Notes under the pieces: generated by a model | Seen by the model: only the letters and a program-made list of their open reading frames with translations | The model's database searches: none | Told to the model about the DNA's origin: nothing | Shown here: positions 52,734-63,980 of the stretch, one piece after another | How the letters are laid out: every line of letters starts with the position of its first letter | Numbering within the stretch: the stretch's first letter is position 1 | Position numbers and translations under genes: made by a program | Source: Notolepis coatsorum | Taxonomy: Eukaryota; Chordata; Actinopteri; Aulopiformes; Paralepididae | Reading direction: 5' to 3' | DNA length: 64,000 nucleotides | Assembly: GCA_963971535.1 (NCBI GenBank) | Contig: OZ020590.1 | Span: 150,670,788-150,734,787 of the forward strand

Positions 52734-53535
52734 GCGTCTATACTTCCCACAAGCAAGTTGTCCTTTTGCGCGATCTGATTGGCCACTGACGTTTCTGGTC
52801 ATGTGACATGTGCGCCAATCGTGAGACGCCAAGTTCTGCCACTGGTTAAGCTTAGGCACTCTTTCGAAGTTGGTTAAGGTTAGAGTTTGTCTTAGAGCAG
52901 GCCGATAGAACACCAGCCCTGATTCCAAACTCTAACCTTAACCAACTTCGAAAGAGTCGCCTAAGCTTAACCAGTGATAAACTAGGTGTTAGGTAGTTTG
53001 CAGGCTGTTATGGTGCGTTCACGTTAGGTGGGAAGAAGCGGAAGAACCAGCTTCCGACTGGGAAAAACCATTCACGTCAGCCTCCTAGTGGTAATTCCTA
53101 CTAGGTCATATGGGAGTTTTTTATAGACCCCGATATCTCCCACTTCGCGTCCCGAAATGCGGAAGTATCAACCATCATGGCAGCAAGCTTGACGGCGATG
53201 TCGGCAATACAAGGTAAATAGAAATCAAAATGATCACTTTGATCACATAATCAGAATAATACAATCATACTGCTGTACTCTTCATATGAAAATGAATATG
53301 AATGAATTGATGGTAAAAATATTTTATTATAACAATAAGGCCATCTTGGATGTGGGCGTTTCCTCGAGTTCAACGCGTGAATGCTTCCTAGTTGTAGCAA
53401 CGAGATGTCATCTGGTTCGTCCGCTTCTTCCCACCTGACGTGAACGCACCATTAGACCCGGAAATAGACTAGCGTAGGTCAGTGGCCAATCAGAGCAACG
53501 CGGAAGGACAACTTGCTTGTGGGAAGTATAGACGC
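52734..53535. mobile_element. MULE-like fold-back element with 9-bp TSD
   Basis: A 9-bp TSD GTCCAGGGG is at 52725-52733 and 53536-53544. Long inverted ends start GCGTCTATACTTCCCACAAG. A second inverted pair (about 52838-52898 and 52926-52977) lies inside. A Harbinger MITE is nested at 53011-53451. TSD length and long ends suggest Mutator-like, but no transposase is present. Confidence 0.75.
53011..53451. mobile_element. Harbinger-type MITE
   Basis: The ends TGGTGCGTTCACGT and ACGTGAACGCACCA are inverted and flanked by TTA (53008-53010 and 53452-53454). Subterminal GGGAAGAAGCGG and CCGCTTCTTCCC are also inverted. Confidence 0.88.
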
Positions 53536-53611
53536 GTCCAGGGGTTCTCAAACTTTTTCATACCGTGACCCCATTTTATTTAGGATTTGTTTCGGGGACC
53601 CCACACTTAAT

Positions 53612-54250
53612 GTATGAATGAATGAATGAAAACTTTATTTAACAGATTGCAGAATGGGTACAATACAGTACGGCTCAATACATACAATTGTTTTTTTTTT
53701 ATCCACTTTTTCTCCCATTTTTCTATATTTTCTCCCATCCCAATTTCGTATCATCCAATTCAACCCTCCCCTGTCACGAACGCTGTTTCTTGCCTCCCAC
53801 AAGCCGGCTGCAATGTGGACTAAGTCATACATAGCACAAGTCCCCTCCGGTACTTGAGGTAACAGCAGTCGCATCTTTTCACCTGCGCAGCTCGATCTCT
53901 CAGTGTCGAGGAGTAACGCGTGGGAGGCTCACGCTGCCCCCGACACTTCCTGATTCTACTGCGCAGGCGCACCAACCGACTTGTAGGAGTCGCTTGTTCA
54001 CAACGTTCGATCCCCACCCTTCAGTTTTTCCCTCCCCGTAATACGGCCAATGTGTATTACTGCGGACGACCAGCTAAACTGAAAACAATGTGGAGAGCTG
54101 GATTCGAACACGCGAATCCTAGCGTCTCCACACTGGTGGCGAGTGCCTTGCCCACTACACCACCTAGCCGCCCTAATACATACAATTGTTAAGGGGATGC
54201 AGACCTGAGAAAGACGTTTGTCTTGTTTCCATCAGGGTCCCCCATTTTCA
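53612..54250 (-). mobile_element. LINE 3' end, split by a SINE
   Basis: The minus-strand sequence matches 2825-2968: GGGGGACCCTGATG near 54235, and TGTACCCATTCTGCAATCTG just left of the SINE. The tail is (TTCA)n at 53612-53630. Confidence 0.75.
53693..54174 (-). mobile_element. tRNA-headed SINE, young copy 2
   Basis: Same family and orientation as 12397-12881. A 16-bp TSD AATACATACAATTGTT lies at 53677-53692 and 54175-54190. Confidence 0.92.
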
Positions 54251-54514
54251 ATTCATATAGTCATGTAATTTCAACGTGTAATATCAAAATAAAAGCACAC
54301 GTTGTTGAACTTGATCATGCATATTTATTAGAACATTTTATTACAGCACTATGTTATCAATACACATTTATTAAACGAGGCATATTTAGCCAAAATATGT
54401 TGCCAGAACGCTACACTACCCAGCCGTTCCAGGGCTTTTTTTTTTTAACTTTCCAATGCGCGCCTACCCGCGACCCAAATTGCAACCCGTAGTTTCAAAC
54501 CCACTGCTCTAGTC

Positions 54515-55085
54515 CAACAATATTTTAAGCGCTCCTCCGTCCTATCCTATATCGAGTGATATAACCTGACAAAAGTGTTTAAAGGTGTTCAATTTAACAT
54601 TGAATCGAATCGTGTGACGTTGAATTTGATATTGAATCTGAAAATGTGTGTATCGTTAGACTTCTACTACAGTATCTCCTATCTCCACACACAAACACGC
54701 ACACACACACACACACGCACGCACACACACACACACGCACACATGCACACACACACACAGAGTGCTTAAGCTTACACACCCCCTCCGCAAGCCTTGAATC
54801 CACATGTGGCCAGGTCTGTGTGCAGTGATAGGGGAGATGAGAGTAGCTTCTTTTAGAATGGGTACAGGGCAGGAGGTTCGCTTGGAAACGTCACCGGTCG
54901 GCCGGACAGTATAACCCGAGGTTCTGACGCTGTTGAATGTTCATGTGTAGATGAAGATGGACGTTAAGGAGAGAAGCTGTGGTAGAGGAATCCTTTGAAA
55001 AGGAATTGACTGACAGAGAGGTTCTGAGAACAGATCTAACTGACGCACACTGAAGTCAACAAAAGCACAGGAAGCAGCACCGTAA
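54515..55085. other. Spacer with (CA)n tract
   Basis: An interrupted CA repeat lies at 54690-54758. No gene is supported. Confidence 0.5.
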
Positions 55086-55089
55086 CTTA

Positions 55090-55380
55090 AAGGAAAAACT
55101 CCAACATTTTGCGAAATTAGCTTATTTGCCATCTACCCTGGAGTTAGACAAGAAGATGCGTACCTTTTTCTTCTCTGTGCATGCAGTAGGAGTAGGAAGA
55201 CGTTGGGAACTAGGCTAATGGAGGAACCTACTTCCAGTGACTGACGCTAAGCTAGGCTAACGGTGCGTGTCTTCCTACTCCTACTGCATGCACAGAGAAG
55301 AAAAAAGGTATGTATCTTCTTGTCTAACTCCAGGGTAGATGGCAAATAAGCTAATTTCCCAAAATGTTGGAGTTTTCCTT
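55090..55380. mobile_element. TA-flanked fold-back MITE, family AAGGAA(A/C)AC, copy 2
   Basis: Arms of about 115 bp at 55090-55206 and 55265-55380 are nearly complementary, beginning AAGGAAAAACTCCAACATTT. TA flanks both ends. The same family occurs at 39718, and a decayed relative at about 56290-56556. Confidence 0.88.
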
Positions 55381-55382
55381 TA

Positions 55383-55982
55383 AAGGTAGACTCTGTAATG
55401 CCGTTAAACAGCGACCTCTAGGCAAAAGAGCCCACCGCTTGGTATTGCACTTTGTTTAATATTTTTTTTTTTTTTTGGTCTAATGTGGGTTGGAGTTGAG
55501 CGGGGATAGGGGGGAGTTACAAATGTTTTCTACTCTGTATTGTATATTGTATAATATGTATATTGAACACTTTTGTTTACACTTGTTTACGTACTTTTGA
55601 CTTTCTATTTTATACTTTATCTATTTTTTATCTAGCACACTCTCAGGAGCAAAACAGGAAAAAGCATTTCATATAAAAGTATTCTGTATTTTTGTATGAC
55701 AACTAATAAAGAAACTTGAAACTTGAACTTGGAGGGGTTGCTACTGCTGGCCACACTTCAGGCTCTGCCAAGAGAAGTCTGGAGAAATTCACAGTATAAT
55801 AAGTGGCTAAACTCCAACTGACAAAAAAATAAGTGGCTAAACTCCAACTGACAAAAAAAAATATATATATATACTGTATATATACAGCATATTTAAATAT
55901 ATATACGTAAATGTAAGTGTAATATCAAGCAGGGCTATTTTCCATAGAGGTCGCTGTTTGACGGTATTACAGGTTCTACCTT
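55383..55982. mobile_element. TA-flanked MITE abutting the previous one
   Basis: The ends AAGGTAGACTCTGTAATGCC and GGTATTACAGGTTCTACCTT are imperfect inverted copies. TA lies at 55381-55382 and 55983-55984. Further inverted sequence (ACAGCGACCTCTA and TAGAGGTCGCTGT) follows inside. It contains a LINE 3' end (about 55500-55733, GAAACTT tail). Confidence 0.8.
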
Positions 55983-56289
55983 TAAATTAGGCATTCATAC
56001 TTTAGTATTGTCATGGTGGCACCAATATGGTGTCATTCCATGAGCTCTGAGTTCCTGCCTGTCAGAGTGTGTTAACATGAGAACGGGGACGATGAGGCAT
56101 CGACTTGTTAGATCTGCATATTGAAATAGAGTCACTACAGGAAACTACCGTCTTTATCAATAGTCTGTTGTTATTGTGGATGTTTTATGTATTGTTTTCT
56201 ATTATATAGGTGTATGGTTTAAAAATAAAAATTGAAAACCCCTGGCTGCAGATAAAAATATTCCTTTTCATAAATTCAGTTTGAATTAA

Positions 56290-56556
56290 ATTGCATCATC
56301 TTCTAGAGTTAGATAAGAAGATAGATACCAATTCCTCTCTGCGCATTCAGTAGAAAGCTACAGTAGCTTAGCTTAGCACAAATGAATGGAAGCGGATACG
56401 GATCAGCTAGCCTATAGATGTTGGCCAAAAACACCTCTCCAAGATAGTTGATCCATATCCATTCATTTAAAGCTTGGCTTTCTACTGAAAGCACAGAGAA
56501 AAAAATTATTATCTATCTATCTATCTATCTTCTTGTCTGACTCTGGAGAAGACGGT
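56290..56556. mobile_element. Decayed MITE of the AAGGAA(A/C)AC family
   Basis: Inverted segments ATCTTCTAGAGTTAGATAAG (left) and CTTGTCTGACTCTGGAGAAG (right) match the sub-terminal parts of the other copies. The outermost ends are lost. A (ATCT)n run lies at 56506-56532. Confidence 0.6.
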
Positions 56557-57639
56557 AATGTTGGCAGTGCACAAAATTATGAGCACAGCTCAAAATAATA
56601 ATGTTGAGGCCATCTATATAATGAGAATAAGAAGCAGTGAGAGACTAGCAGGTAGGGTCTGCAACCGTGCCTTGACCTTGTGGAGTCATGAATCATTCAT
56701 GCTGTGTTCTATATCAGTGGTTCCCAAAGTCGGGGTCGCGACCCAAAGGTGGGCCGCGAGCAGCCACGAGAGGGCCACGAGATGATTTCCAAAAAAAAAA
56801 CAAAAAAAAATATTCAGGCCACTGAACTTAGAAGCAGGCCAGGACAGTGTTTCTAGTTGTATTCTAAAATTCTATTCTATTGTATTCTAAAATGTGACTA
56901 TATGGTTTTATATTAACTTAATAAATAAACAAAAACAAAAAATCGACTTATTTCAACGAACATTTCAAACTAAATGTTATGGTTTGTAACCGACCCCAAT
57001 CGCACAACACAAGACAGGTATGATGGTTTGCCAAGAAACAGATATTTATTTAGAACAGGGAAAAAGGGCACTGTCCCTTTAAGGGAGAAAACACAAAACA
57101 CTGGAATAACACAAGAGGGGAAGGTAAAGTGCCTTTAAGAGGCGGGCAGGAAAAGGGAACACTATGGGAAAGTAAGGGAACGCCTAAGGGAAGGTTAAGG
57201 GAACGCCTAGGGAACAGAGGAACTAGAGACTAGAAGAACTAGGGATAGAGGACTAGGGACTAGGTGGAACTAGAAGGGGAGAACTTGGGACAGAGGGGAC
57301 TGAGGCCCGCGGAGGCGGGCTGGGGAACAGGGAGGAACTGGGGACAGAGAACCGCGGAGGCGGGCTGGGGACAGGGAGGAACTGGGGACTGGTGGGAAAA
57401 CATCTGGGCCGCTCTGCAGAACAGAGGAGAGGGTTAATAATCAAAGGGAACAAACAGAGCAGATGCAGAACAGTCCAAATAACAAAGTAACAAAGTAAAT
57501 ACTATCTTCGTGTGAACAAACACACAGTGGGAGATGAAATGTCCAAAATAATATCCACGAGAGAACAAAACAGAGTGGGAGATGAAATGTCCAAACTAAT
57601 AACTAAGTGAGAACTAAAGGAGGCAATACGCTGGGTGAG

Positions 57640-58640
57640 TGACATCACAATCAAAACTCACCCAGGCGTATGCGTAATGGTACAGGAACAGCAGCGAGAC
57701 GGGGGCAAGAGGCATTACGCTGAGTGAGTGACATCACAATCAAAACTCACCCAGGCGTATGCGTAAAGGTACAGGGACCGCAGCGGGAACGGGGGCAAGA
57801 GGCATTACGCTGAGTGAGTGACATCACAATCAAAACTCACCCAGGCGTATGCGTAAAGGTACAGGGACAGCAGCGGGAACGGGGGCAAGAGGCATTACGC
57901 TGAGTGAGTGACATCACAATCAAAACTCACCCAGGCGTATGCGTAAAGGTACAGGGACAGCAGCGGGAACGGGGGCAAGGGCACTACGCTGAGTGAGTGA
58001 CATCACAATCAAAACTCACCCAGGCGTATGCGTAAAGGTACAGGGACAGAGGGCGGCTAGGTGGTGTAGTGGGCAAGGCACTCGCCACCAGTGTGGAGAC
58101 GCTAGGATTCGCGTGTTCGAATCCAGCTCTCCACATTGTTTTCAGTTTAGCTGGTCGTCCGCAGTAATACACATTGGCCGTATTACGGGGAGGGAAAACT
58201 GAAGGGTGGGGATCGAACGTTGTGAACAAGCGACTCCTACAAGTCGGTTGGTGCGCCTGCGCAGTAGAATCAGGAAGTGTCGGGGGCAGCGTGAGCCTCC
58301 CACGCGTTACTCCTCGACACTGAGAGATCGAGCTGCGCAGGTGAAAAGATGCGACTGCTGTTACCTCAAGTACCGGAGGGGACTTGTGCTATGTATGACT
58401 TAGTCCACATTGCAGCCGGCTTGTGGGAGGCAAGAAACAGCGTTCGTGACAGGGGAGGGTTGAATTGGATGATACGAAATTGGGATGGGAGAAAATATAG
58501 AAAAATGGGAGAAAAAGTGGATCAAAAAAAAAAAAGGTACAGGGACAGCAGCGGGAACGGGGGCAAGGGCACTACGCTGAGTGAGTGACATCACAATCAA
58601 AACTCACCCAGGCGTAAGCGTAATGGTACAGGGACAGCAG
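57640..58640. repeat. 89-bp minisatellite inside the LTR, split by a SINE
   Basis: About six units carry GCTGAGTGAGTGACATCACA, AAACTCACCCAGGCGTATGC and GGTACAGGGACAGCAGCGGG. One unit is interrupted by the SINE at 58051-58535. A single copy of the unit is recognisable in the LTR at 21509-22612. Confidence 0.9.
58051..58535 (+). mobile_element. tRNA-headed SINE, young copy 3
   Basis: It starts GGGCGGCTAGGTGGTGTAGT, has B box GTGTTCGAATCC (58113-58124) and ends in about 12 A. The TSD AAAGGTACAGGGACAG is at 58034-58049 and 58533-58548. It inserted into an existing tandem array. Confidence 0.93.
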
Positions 58641-58689
58641 CGGGGCGAGGGCATCGCCACCGGGTGGCTGGCTGTCCGAGCCGAGGGAC

Positions 58690-59065
58690 AGAGTGCTGGA
58701 ACAGTGGCGGTGGCGAGGGTGTCGTCCACCGGGTAGCCGCTGTCGGAGCCGAGGAACAGAGTGCGCGCCACACCTTGGTGTGCGCGTCGGAACAGTGGCG
58801 GTGGCGAGGGTGTCGTCCACCGGGTAGCCGCTGTCGGAGCCGAGGAACAGAGTGCGCGCCACACCTTGGTGTGCGCGTCGGAAACAGTGGCGGTGGCGAG
58901 GGTGTCGTCCACCGGGTAGCCGCTGTCGGAGCCGAGGAACAGAGTGCGCGCCACACCTTGGTGTGCGCGTCGGAACAGTGGCGGTGGCGAGGGTGTCGTC
59001 CACCGGGTAGCCGCTGTCGGAGCCGAGGAACAGAGTGCGCGCCACACCTTGGTGTGCGCGTCGGA
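58690..59065. repeat. 91-bp minisatellite
   Basis: Four units carry GTGGCGGTGGCGAGGGTGTC and GAACAGAGTGCGCGCCACAC. The unit is not a multiple of three, so stop-free frames on both strands are chance. Confidence 0.92.
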
Positions 59066-59104
59066 ACCGAGAGACGCCTCGGGGTGCGTCTGCGAGGAGG
59101 AGTG

Positions 59105-59345
59105 TGCCAAGCACGAGGAAGGTCTGGAAGATGCGCGTCGGCGCGCTGAGGTCTGGAGAGCGTGCCAAGCTCGAAGGTCTGGAAGATGCGCGTCTGTGCG
59201 CTGGTACGGAGGAGCGTGCCAAGCTCGAAGGTCTGGAAGATGCGCGTCTGTGCGCTGGTACGGAGGAGCGTGCCAAGCTCGAAGGTCTGGAAGATGCGCG
59301 TCTGTGCGCTGGTACGGAGGAGCGTGCCAAGCTCGAAGGTCTGAA
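59105..59345. repeat. 54-bp minisatellite
   Basis: About four units of CTCGAAGGTCTGGAAGATGC plus GCGTCTGTGCGCTGGTACGG and GAGGAGCGTGCCAAG. Longer flanking duplications (GGAACACTGGAATACCTCCC) lie at 59346 and 59460, with a diverged third copy near 59668. Confidence 0.9.
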
Positions 59346-60477
59346 GTGGAACACTGGAATACCTCCCGTAGAGGATTAGAGAGCGCAGTACAGTGTCTCC
59401 CTCCAGGCAAACGGCGGCAGGTGGCGAAGGCTTGAGCGCATCTGGCGCGCTGGTCTGGAGTGGAACACTGGAATACCTCCCGTAGAGAATTAGAGAGCGC
59501 AGTACAATGTCTCCCTCCAGGCAAACGGCGACAGGTGGCCAAAGCCCTTGAAGATGCGCGTTGCGCGCTGGTGATGGTGACTGGAGAGCGTGCCAAGCCC
59601 GAGGGTCCGGGAGATGCGCGTTGGTCTAGATGTGCGTCAGGACGAACAGCTGCGCTGGGGTCTGCAGTGGAACGCTGGGGTGCCTCCCGTGGAAGTTACA
59701 GGGAGCGCAGAACAGTCTCCTCCACAGGCTACGGCGACAGCAGACGAAGGCTGGAGCAAACATCTCAAGGCTGGAGAGATCCATCTTACAGCATTGGTAG
59801 ACCAGAGGATCTCCCGAAAGAGTCTAGATGTTAGAGAATATGACTCAGCATGAATACAACACGACCCCACGCCGAAACGAGGGGAAGAGCCCTGGTATTT
59901 AAAGCCCACAGGGGAACTAATTAGCCTGCCACCACAGGTGCGAGAGGTAATTGATAATAGTCCAGGTGTGGCCACTGAGAGTAAACGAGAGTAAAGAACG
60001 AGAGGGTGGGGGCTAGAGAGAGTGAGTGAGAAGGGAATTTCTAACAGTAGGCTTTAAAGAAACAGAGAAAAGGTGGTGAGCAGCGGGCAAAACCTCACAC
60101 TAAATAACAGATTATGCACATAAAACGCTGAAAACAACCGAAGCAATAATAGTATTTTAATGAGGCTATTATTATTATCATTATTATTTTGCAACAAGTT
60201 AGCCCTCACAAATAGCACATATAAATGAATAACTAACTTGAACTAACTTAATAGGATTGAAGTGATATTTGGCTTAAAAAATCGGTCGCCTGGCAATTTT
60301 TTTTTTAAAAGCCTGACGATGTGCATTGGGCCGCGGCTCTCTGACGCCTTATTTTCTGGGTCCCGGCCTGAAAAGTTTTGAACCCCTGTTCTATATGAAC
60401 CTAATTTAAAGCTGCTTTATCTGTAGTCACTGGGCAGAGCCCAGCCAGGTGGCCAGCGCACACAGTACAGCTAGTTG

Positions 60478-61693
60478 TGTAACAGTGTAAAGGGATACTT
60501 CTAGACATGCTATGCATCAGTGTTTATTAACACTTTCCGTGCCACGAGTCCGGTGCCCCGGAACCCTGTTGCGTGCCAACGCCCACTTCAATGATAGAGC
60601 TCTCATATTTGCGAACGCATAAACTCTATCTTAAATTATGGCTATGTGTATAATATGGCCGTCGCTTATCAATGACTTGTTTGCATTCAACATTGTTGAA
60701 ACGGATTGTTTTTTTAATCGATTCATTTCCATGTTATACCATTTTGAAAAACTCTTGTTTTTTGAAAGTTTCAGGAAAATATAAAGATTCTGTGATAATC
60801 GCCGTTTACTGGAATATTCTGGAATACACAAAAAACGTTGTAATTCTATTTATGAATCGTTTTCAAATAAACGCTAGATTAGCTATAGTATATGTGTACT
60901 TATGCACGCTATAGAAGCGGGCTGAAAATCGATTATCTTATTTCCTGATCAACACACACACACACACACGCACACACACACATAGGGCCCACGTTGATAT
61001 CTCTGTGAAAAAAGCTCTGATTATCAGACTATATGGTAAAATAGATGCCTTACCTCAGATCAGATGTTCTCCAAAAAGATTATTCCAATTCCTGATCGCC
61101 ATTCCAAATATCGATCGTGTTTATTGATCCAGCGCTGGGTGGTCGAAACACCGATTCCACGCTGTTCTGATGGTGGGCGATGACTCCAGTAGGCTCAGAT
61201 TACATGTCTGACAAGTAAAATGTCGATAGGGGGCGGTATTTTCCCAATGGAGCTCAGAGAGAGTTTGCAGTGGTAACGTGAGGCTAGATTGATGAAATAT
61301 GAATGGAAATCGCTAATAATAAATAAAAACAAGCTCTCTCGTCATTGGCACTCAACGGTTGGCATGAACAAACTAGATATCTTGTTGTTGGCACTCAAAG
61401 TGTTAAAGGCATACTTCTAGACTTGTTGTGTAACAGTGTTGTTAAAGGGATACTTCTAGACTTGTTGTAACAGTGTTGTTAAAGGGATACTTCTAGACTT
61501 GTTGTGTAACAGTGTTGTTAAAGGGATACTTCTAGACTTGTTGTGTAACAGTGTTGTTAAAGGGATACTTCTAGACTTGTTGTGTAACAGTGTTGTTAAA
61601 GGGATACTTCTAGACTTGTTGTGTAACAGTGTTGTTAAAGGGATACTTATAGACTTGCTGTGCAACAGTGTTGTTAAAGGGATACTTATAGAC
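60478..61693. repeat. 39-bp minisatellite, split by a piggyBac-like MITE
   Basis: Units of GTTAAAGGGATACTTCTAGA plus CTTGTTGTGTAACAGTGTT. One partial unit lies at 60478-60526 and about seven at 61403-61693, on either side of the element at 60531-61402. Confidence 0.88.
60531..61402. mobile_element. piggyBac-like MITE
   Basis: TTAA flanks both ends (60527-60530 and 61403-61406). The ends CACTTTCCGTGCCA and TGGCACTCAAAGTG are inverted with three mismatches, as in piggyBac elements. No transposase is present. A (CA)n run is at 60954-60980. Confidence 0.82.
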
Positions 61694-61814
61694 TTTAGGA
61701 ACCCTAGTCCTAATTACTTACTTACCAATTATTATGTTGATATCGGTAGAATCCTTTATCAGCACAAACCATGCTGTTCTTATGAGCGGATTGTTAGCCA
61801 CAAATAAATACTGT

Positions 61815-62010
61815 ATGCGGTTTTCCTCCAGGTACTCTGGTTTTCCTCCAGGTACTCTGGTTTTCCTCCAGGTACTCTGGTTTTCCTCCAGGTACTCTGG
61901 TTTTCCTCCAGGTAATCTGGTTTTCTTCCAGGTACTCTGGTTTTCCTCCAGGTACTCTGGTTTTCTTCCAGGTACTCTGGGTTTTCCTGCAGGTAATCTG
62001 GTTTTCCTCC
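61815..62010. repeat. 20-bp minisatellite derived from a SINE core
   Basis: About nine units of GGTTTTCCTCCAGGTACTCT, followed by TTTTCCTCCCACACCATGAA and GACATGCATG. That order is the well-known SINE core order, so a SINE segment has expanded in tandem. Confidence 0.8.
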
Positions 62011-62059
62011 CACACCATGAAAGACATGCATGCTAGGTAGTAGGTACAGTACATACTAC

Positions 62060-62490
62060 TTGTCCTTGACCAAGCTACTGGCATTACAACTGGAGTTGGT
62101 CCCTTGACCAAGCTACTGGCATTACAACTGGAGTTGGTCCCTTGACCAAGCTACTGGCATTACAACTGGAGTTGGTCCCTTGACCAAGGTGCTGGCATTA
62201 CAACTGGAGTTGGTCCCTTGACCAAGCTACTGGCATTACAACTGGAGTTGGTCCCTTGACCAAGGTGCTGGCATTACAACTGGAGTTGGTCCCTTGACCA
62301 AGGTGCTGGCATTACAACTGGAGTTGGTCCCTTGACCAAGCTACTGGCATTACAACTGGAGTTGGTCCCTTGACCAAGGTGCTGGCATTACAACTAGAGT
62401 TGGTCCCTTGACCAAGGTGCTGGCATTACAACTGGAGTTGGTCTCTTGACCAAGCTACTGGCATTACAACTGGAGTTGGTCCCTGGGTGC
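62060..62490. repeat. 38-bp minisatellite, about 11 units
   Basis: The unit is TTGACCAAGCTACTGGCATT plus ACAACTGGAGTTGGTCCC, alternating with an AAGGTGCTGG variant. Confidence 0.95.
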
Positions 62491-62659
62491 TGGACTGTGG
62501 CTTCCCACTGCTCCTACATAGTTAGGATGGGTTACATGTAGAGCATACATTCCTGGTATACGTATGTTCAAATGTACTCAGTATTAAATCGATTTTAATT
62601 CCAACAATATTTTTATGTTTTTTAAGTGATCAGAAGGACCTTTATCACTGTGTTTTGGG

Positions 62660-63250
62660 GTGGGTTGGTTGGTTCATTGAGTGGGTTTGTTGGTTAGTTG
62701 GATGTTTGGTTGGTTGGTTGGTTAGTTGGTTGGTTGGTTAGTTGGATGTTTGGTTGGTTGGTTGGTTGGTTGGTTGGTTGGTTGGTTGGTTGGTTGGTTG
62801 GTTGGTTGGTTGGTTGGTTGGTTAGTTGGATGTTTGGTTGGTTGGTTGGTTGGTTGGTTGGTTGGTTGTTGGTTCATTGAGTGGGTTGGTTGGTTAATTA
62901 ATTGGTTGGTTCATTGGGTGGATTGGTTGGTTGGTTGGTGGTTCATTGGGTGGCTTGGTTGGTTTGTTGGTTCATTGGGTGGATTGGTTGGTTGGTTGGT
63001 GGTTCATTGGGTGGATTGGTTGGTTGGTTGGTTGGTGCATTGGGTGGGTGGGTTGGTTGGTTGGTGGTTCATTGGGTGGATTGGTTGGTTGGTTGGTGGT
63101 TCATTGGGTGGATTGGTTGGTTGGTTGGTTGGTGCATTGGGTGGGTGGGTTGGTTGGTTGGTGGTTCATTGGGTGGCTTGGTTGGTTGGTTGATTAATTG
63201 GTTAGTTCATTGGTTGGTTCATTGAGTGGGTTGGTTGGTTAGTTTTTGGT
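62660..63250. repeat. (GGTT)n array with higher-order units
   Basis: GGTT runs pass into longer units carrying GGTTCATTGGGTGGATTGG. Apparent Trp/Leu/Val proteins are repeat artefacts. Confidence 0.95.
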
Positions 63251-63327
63251 TAATTATCTGGCTGACTTGAGCAGGATACAATGTATAATTATGTGTTCAT
63301 TTGCTCGATTGATTCCTCACAAATGTC

Positions 63328-63380
63328 TTCTTCTTCTTTTTCTTCTTCTTCTTTTTCTTCTTCTTCTTTTTCTTCTTCTC
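63328..63380. repeat. (CTT)n tract
   Basis: Repeats of TTCTTCTTCTTTTTC. Confidence 0.9.
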
Positions 63381-63466
63381 CTCTGCAACAGAACAACTCC
63401 CCCCACTCTGTCCCTAGAGACAGCAGGTCTAAGACTGAGAGTGTATTACAGTATGATACGTGTGCA

Positions 63467-63706
<240 letters not shown>

Positions 63707-63809
63707 ATTCTGGGCTGTTGGACTGTAGTCAGCTATTAGAAAGGAGAATCCGTCTACCATATGTTCACATTACAAACCTTTATTGTGGGAATTGAAACAA
63801 CATCTCTAT

Positions 63810-63980
63810 CCACCCTGTGTCCTCCATCCTCCACCCTCCACCCTCCATCCTGCACCCTCCATCCTGCACCCTCCACCCTGCATCCTCCACCCTGTGGCCT
63901 CCATCCTCCACCCTCCATCCTGCACCCTCCACCCTGCATCCTCCATCCTGCACCCTCCACCCTGTATCCTCCACCCTCCA
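63810..63980. repeat. CACCCTCCATCCTG minisatellite
   Basis: Short units of CACCCTCCAYCCTG and CATCCTCCACCCT with changing order fill the window edge. Confidence 0.9.

Larger units (their letters stand above)
52728..54506. mobile_element. hAT element holding other insertions
   Basis: The ends are CAGGGGTTCTCAAAC (left, duplicated by the MULE-like insertion) and TTTCAAACCCACTG (right). Flanking octamers GTCTAGTC (52720-52727) and CTCTAGTC (54507-54514) match at seven of eight positions. It holds the elements at 52734-53535 and 53612-54250. Confidence 0.75.
56975..60099 (+). mobile_element. Solo LTR, copy 2 (3125 bp, expanded by minisatellites)
   Basis: The termini TGTTATGGTTTG and CAAAACCTCACA and the 5-bp TSD CTAAA (56970-56974 and 60100-60104) match the family at 21509-22612. 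It is three times longer because of the arrays at 57640-58640 and 58690-59345 and a SINE. A TATTTAAAG box is near 59897. Confidence 0.85.
56715..60388. mobile_element. hAT MITE inflated by a solo LTR
   Basis: The ends are CAGTGGTTCCCAAAGTCGGG and TTTTGAACCCCTG, with an 8-bp TSD TTCTATAT at 56707-56714 and 60389-60396. Removing the LTR and its TSD leaves about 544 bp, a usual hAT MITE length. Confidence 0.9.

Noticed and set aside
58051-58125. tRNA gene
   Set aside because: The A and B boxes are there, but it is the head of a SINE with a long body, poly(A) and TSD. The same holds for 5373, 12881, 47950 and 54174.
58572-59596. Overlapping long reading frames (260-330 residues) on both strands
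   Set aside because: They run through 91-bp and 54-bp minisatellites inside a solo LTR. The translations repeat and match no domain.
62698-63225. Trp/Leu/Val-rich frames
   Set aside because: Translation of (GGTT)n arrays, not a membrane protein.
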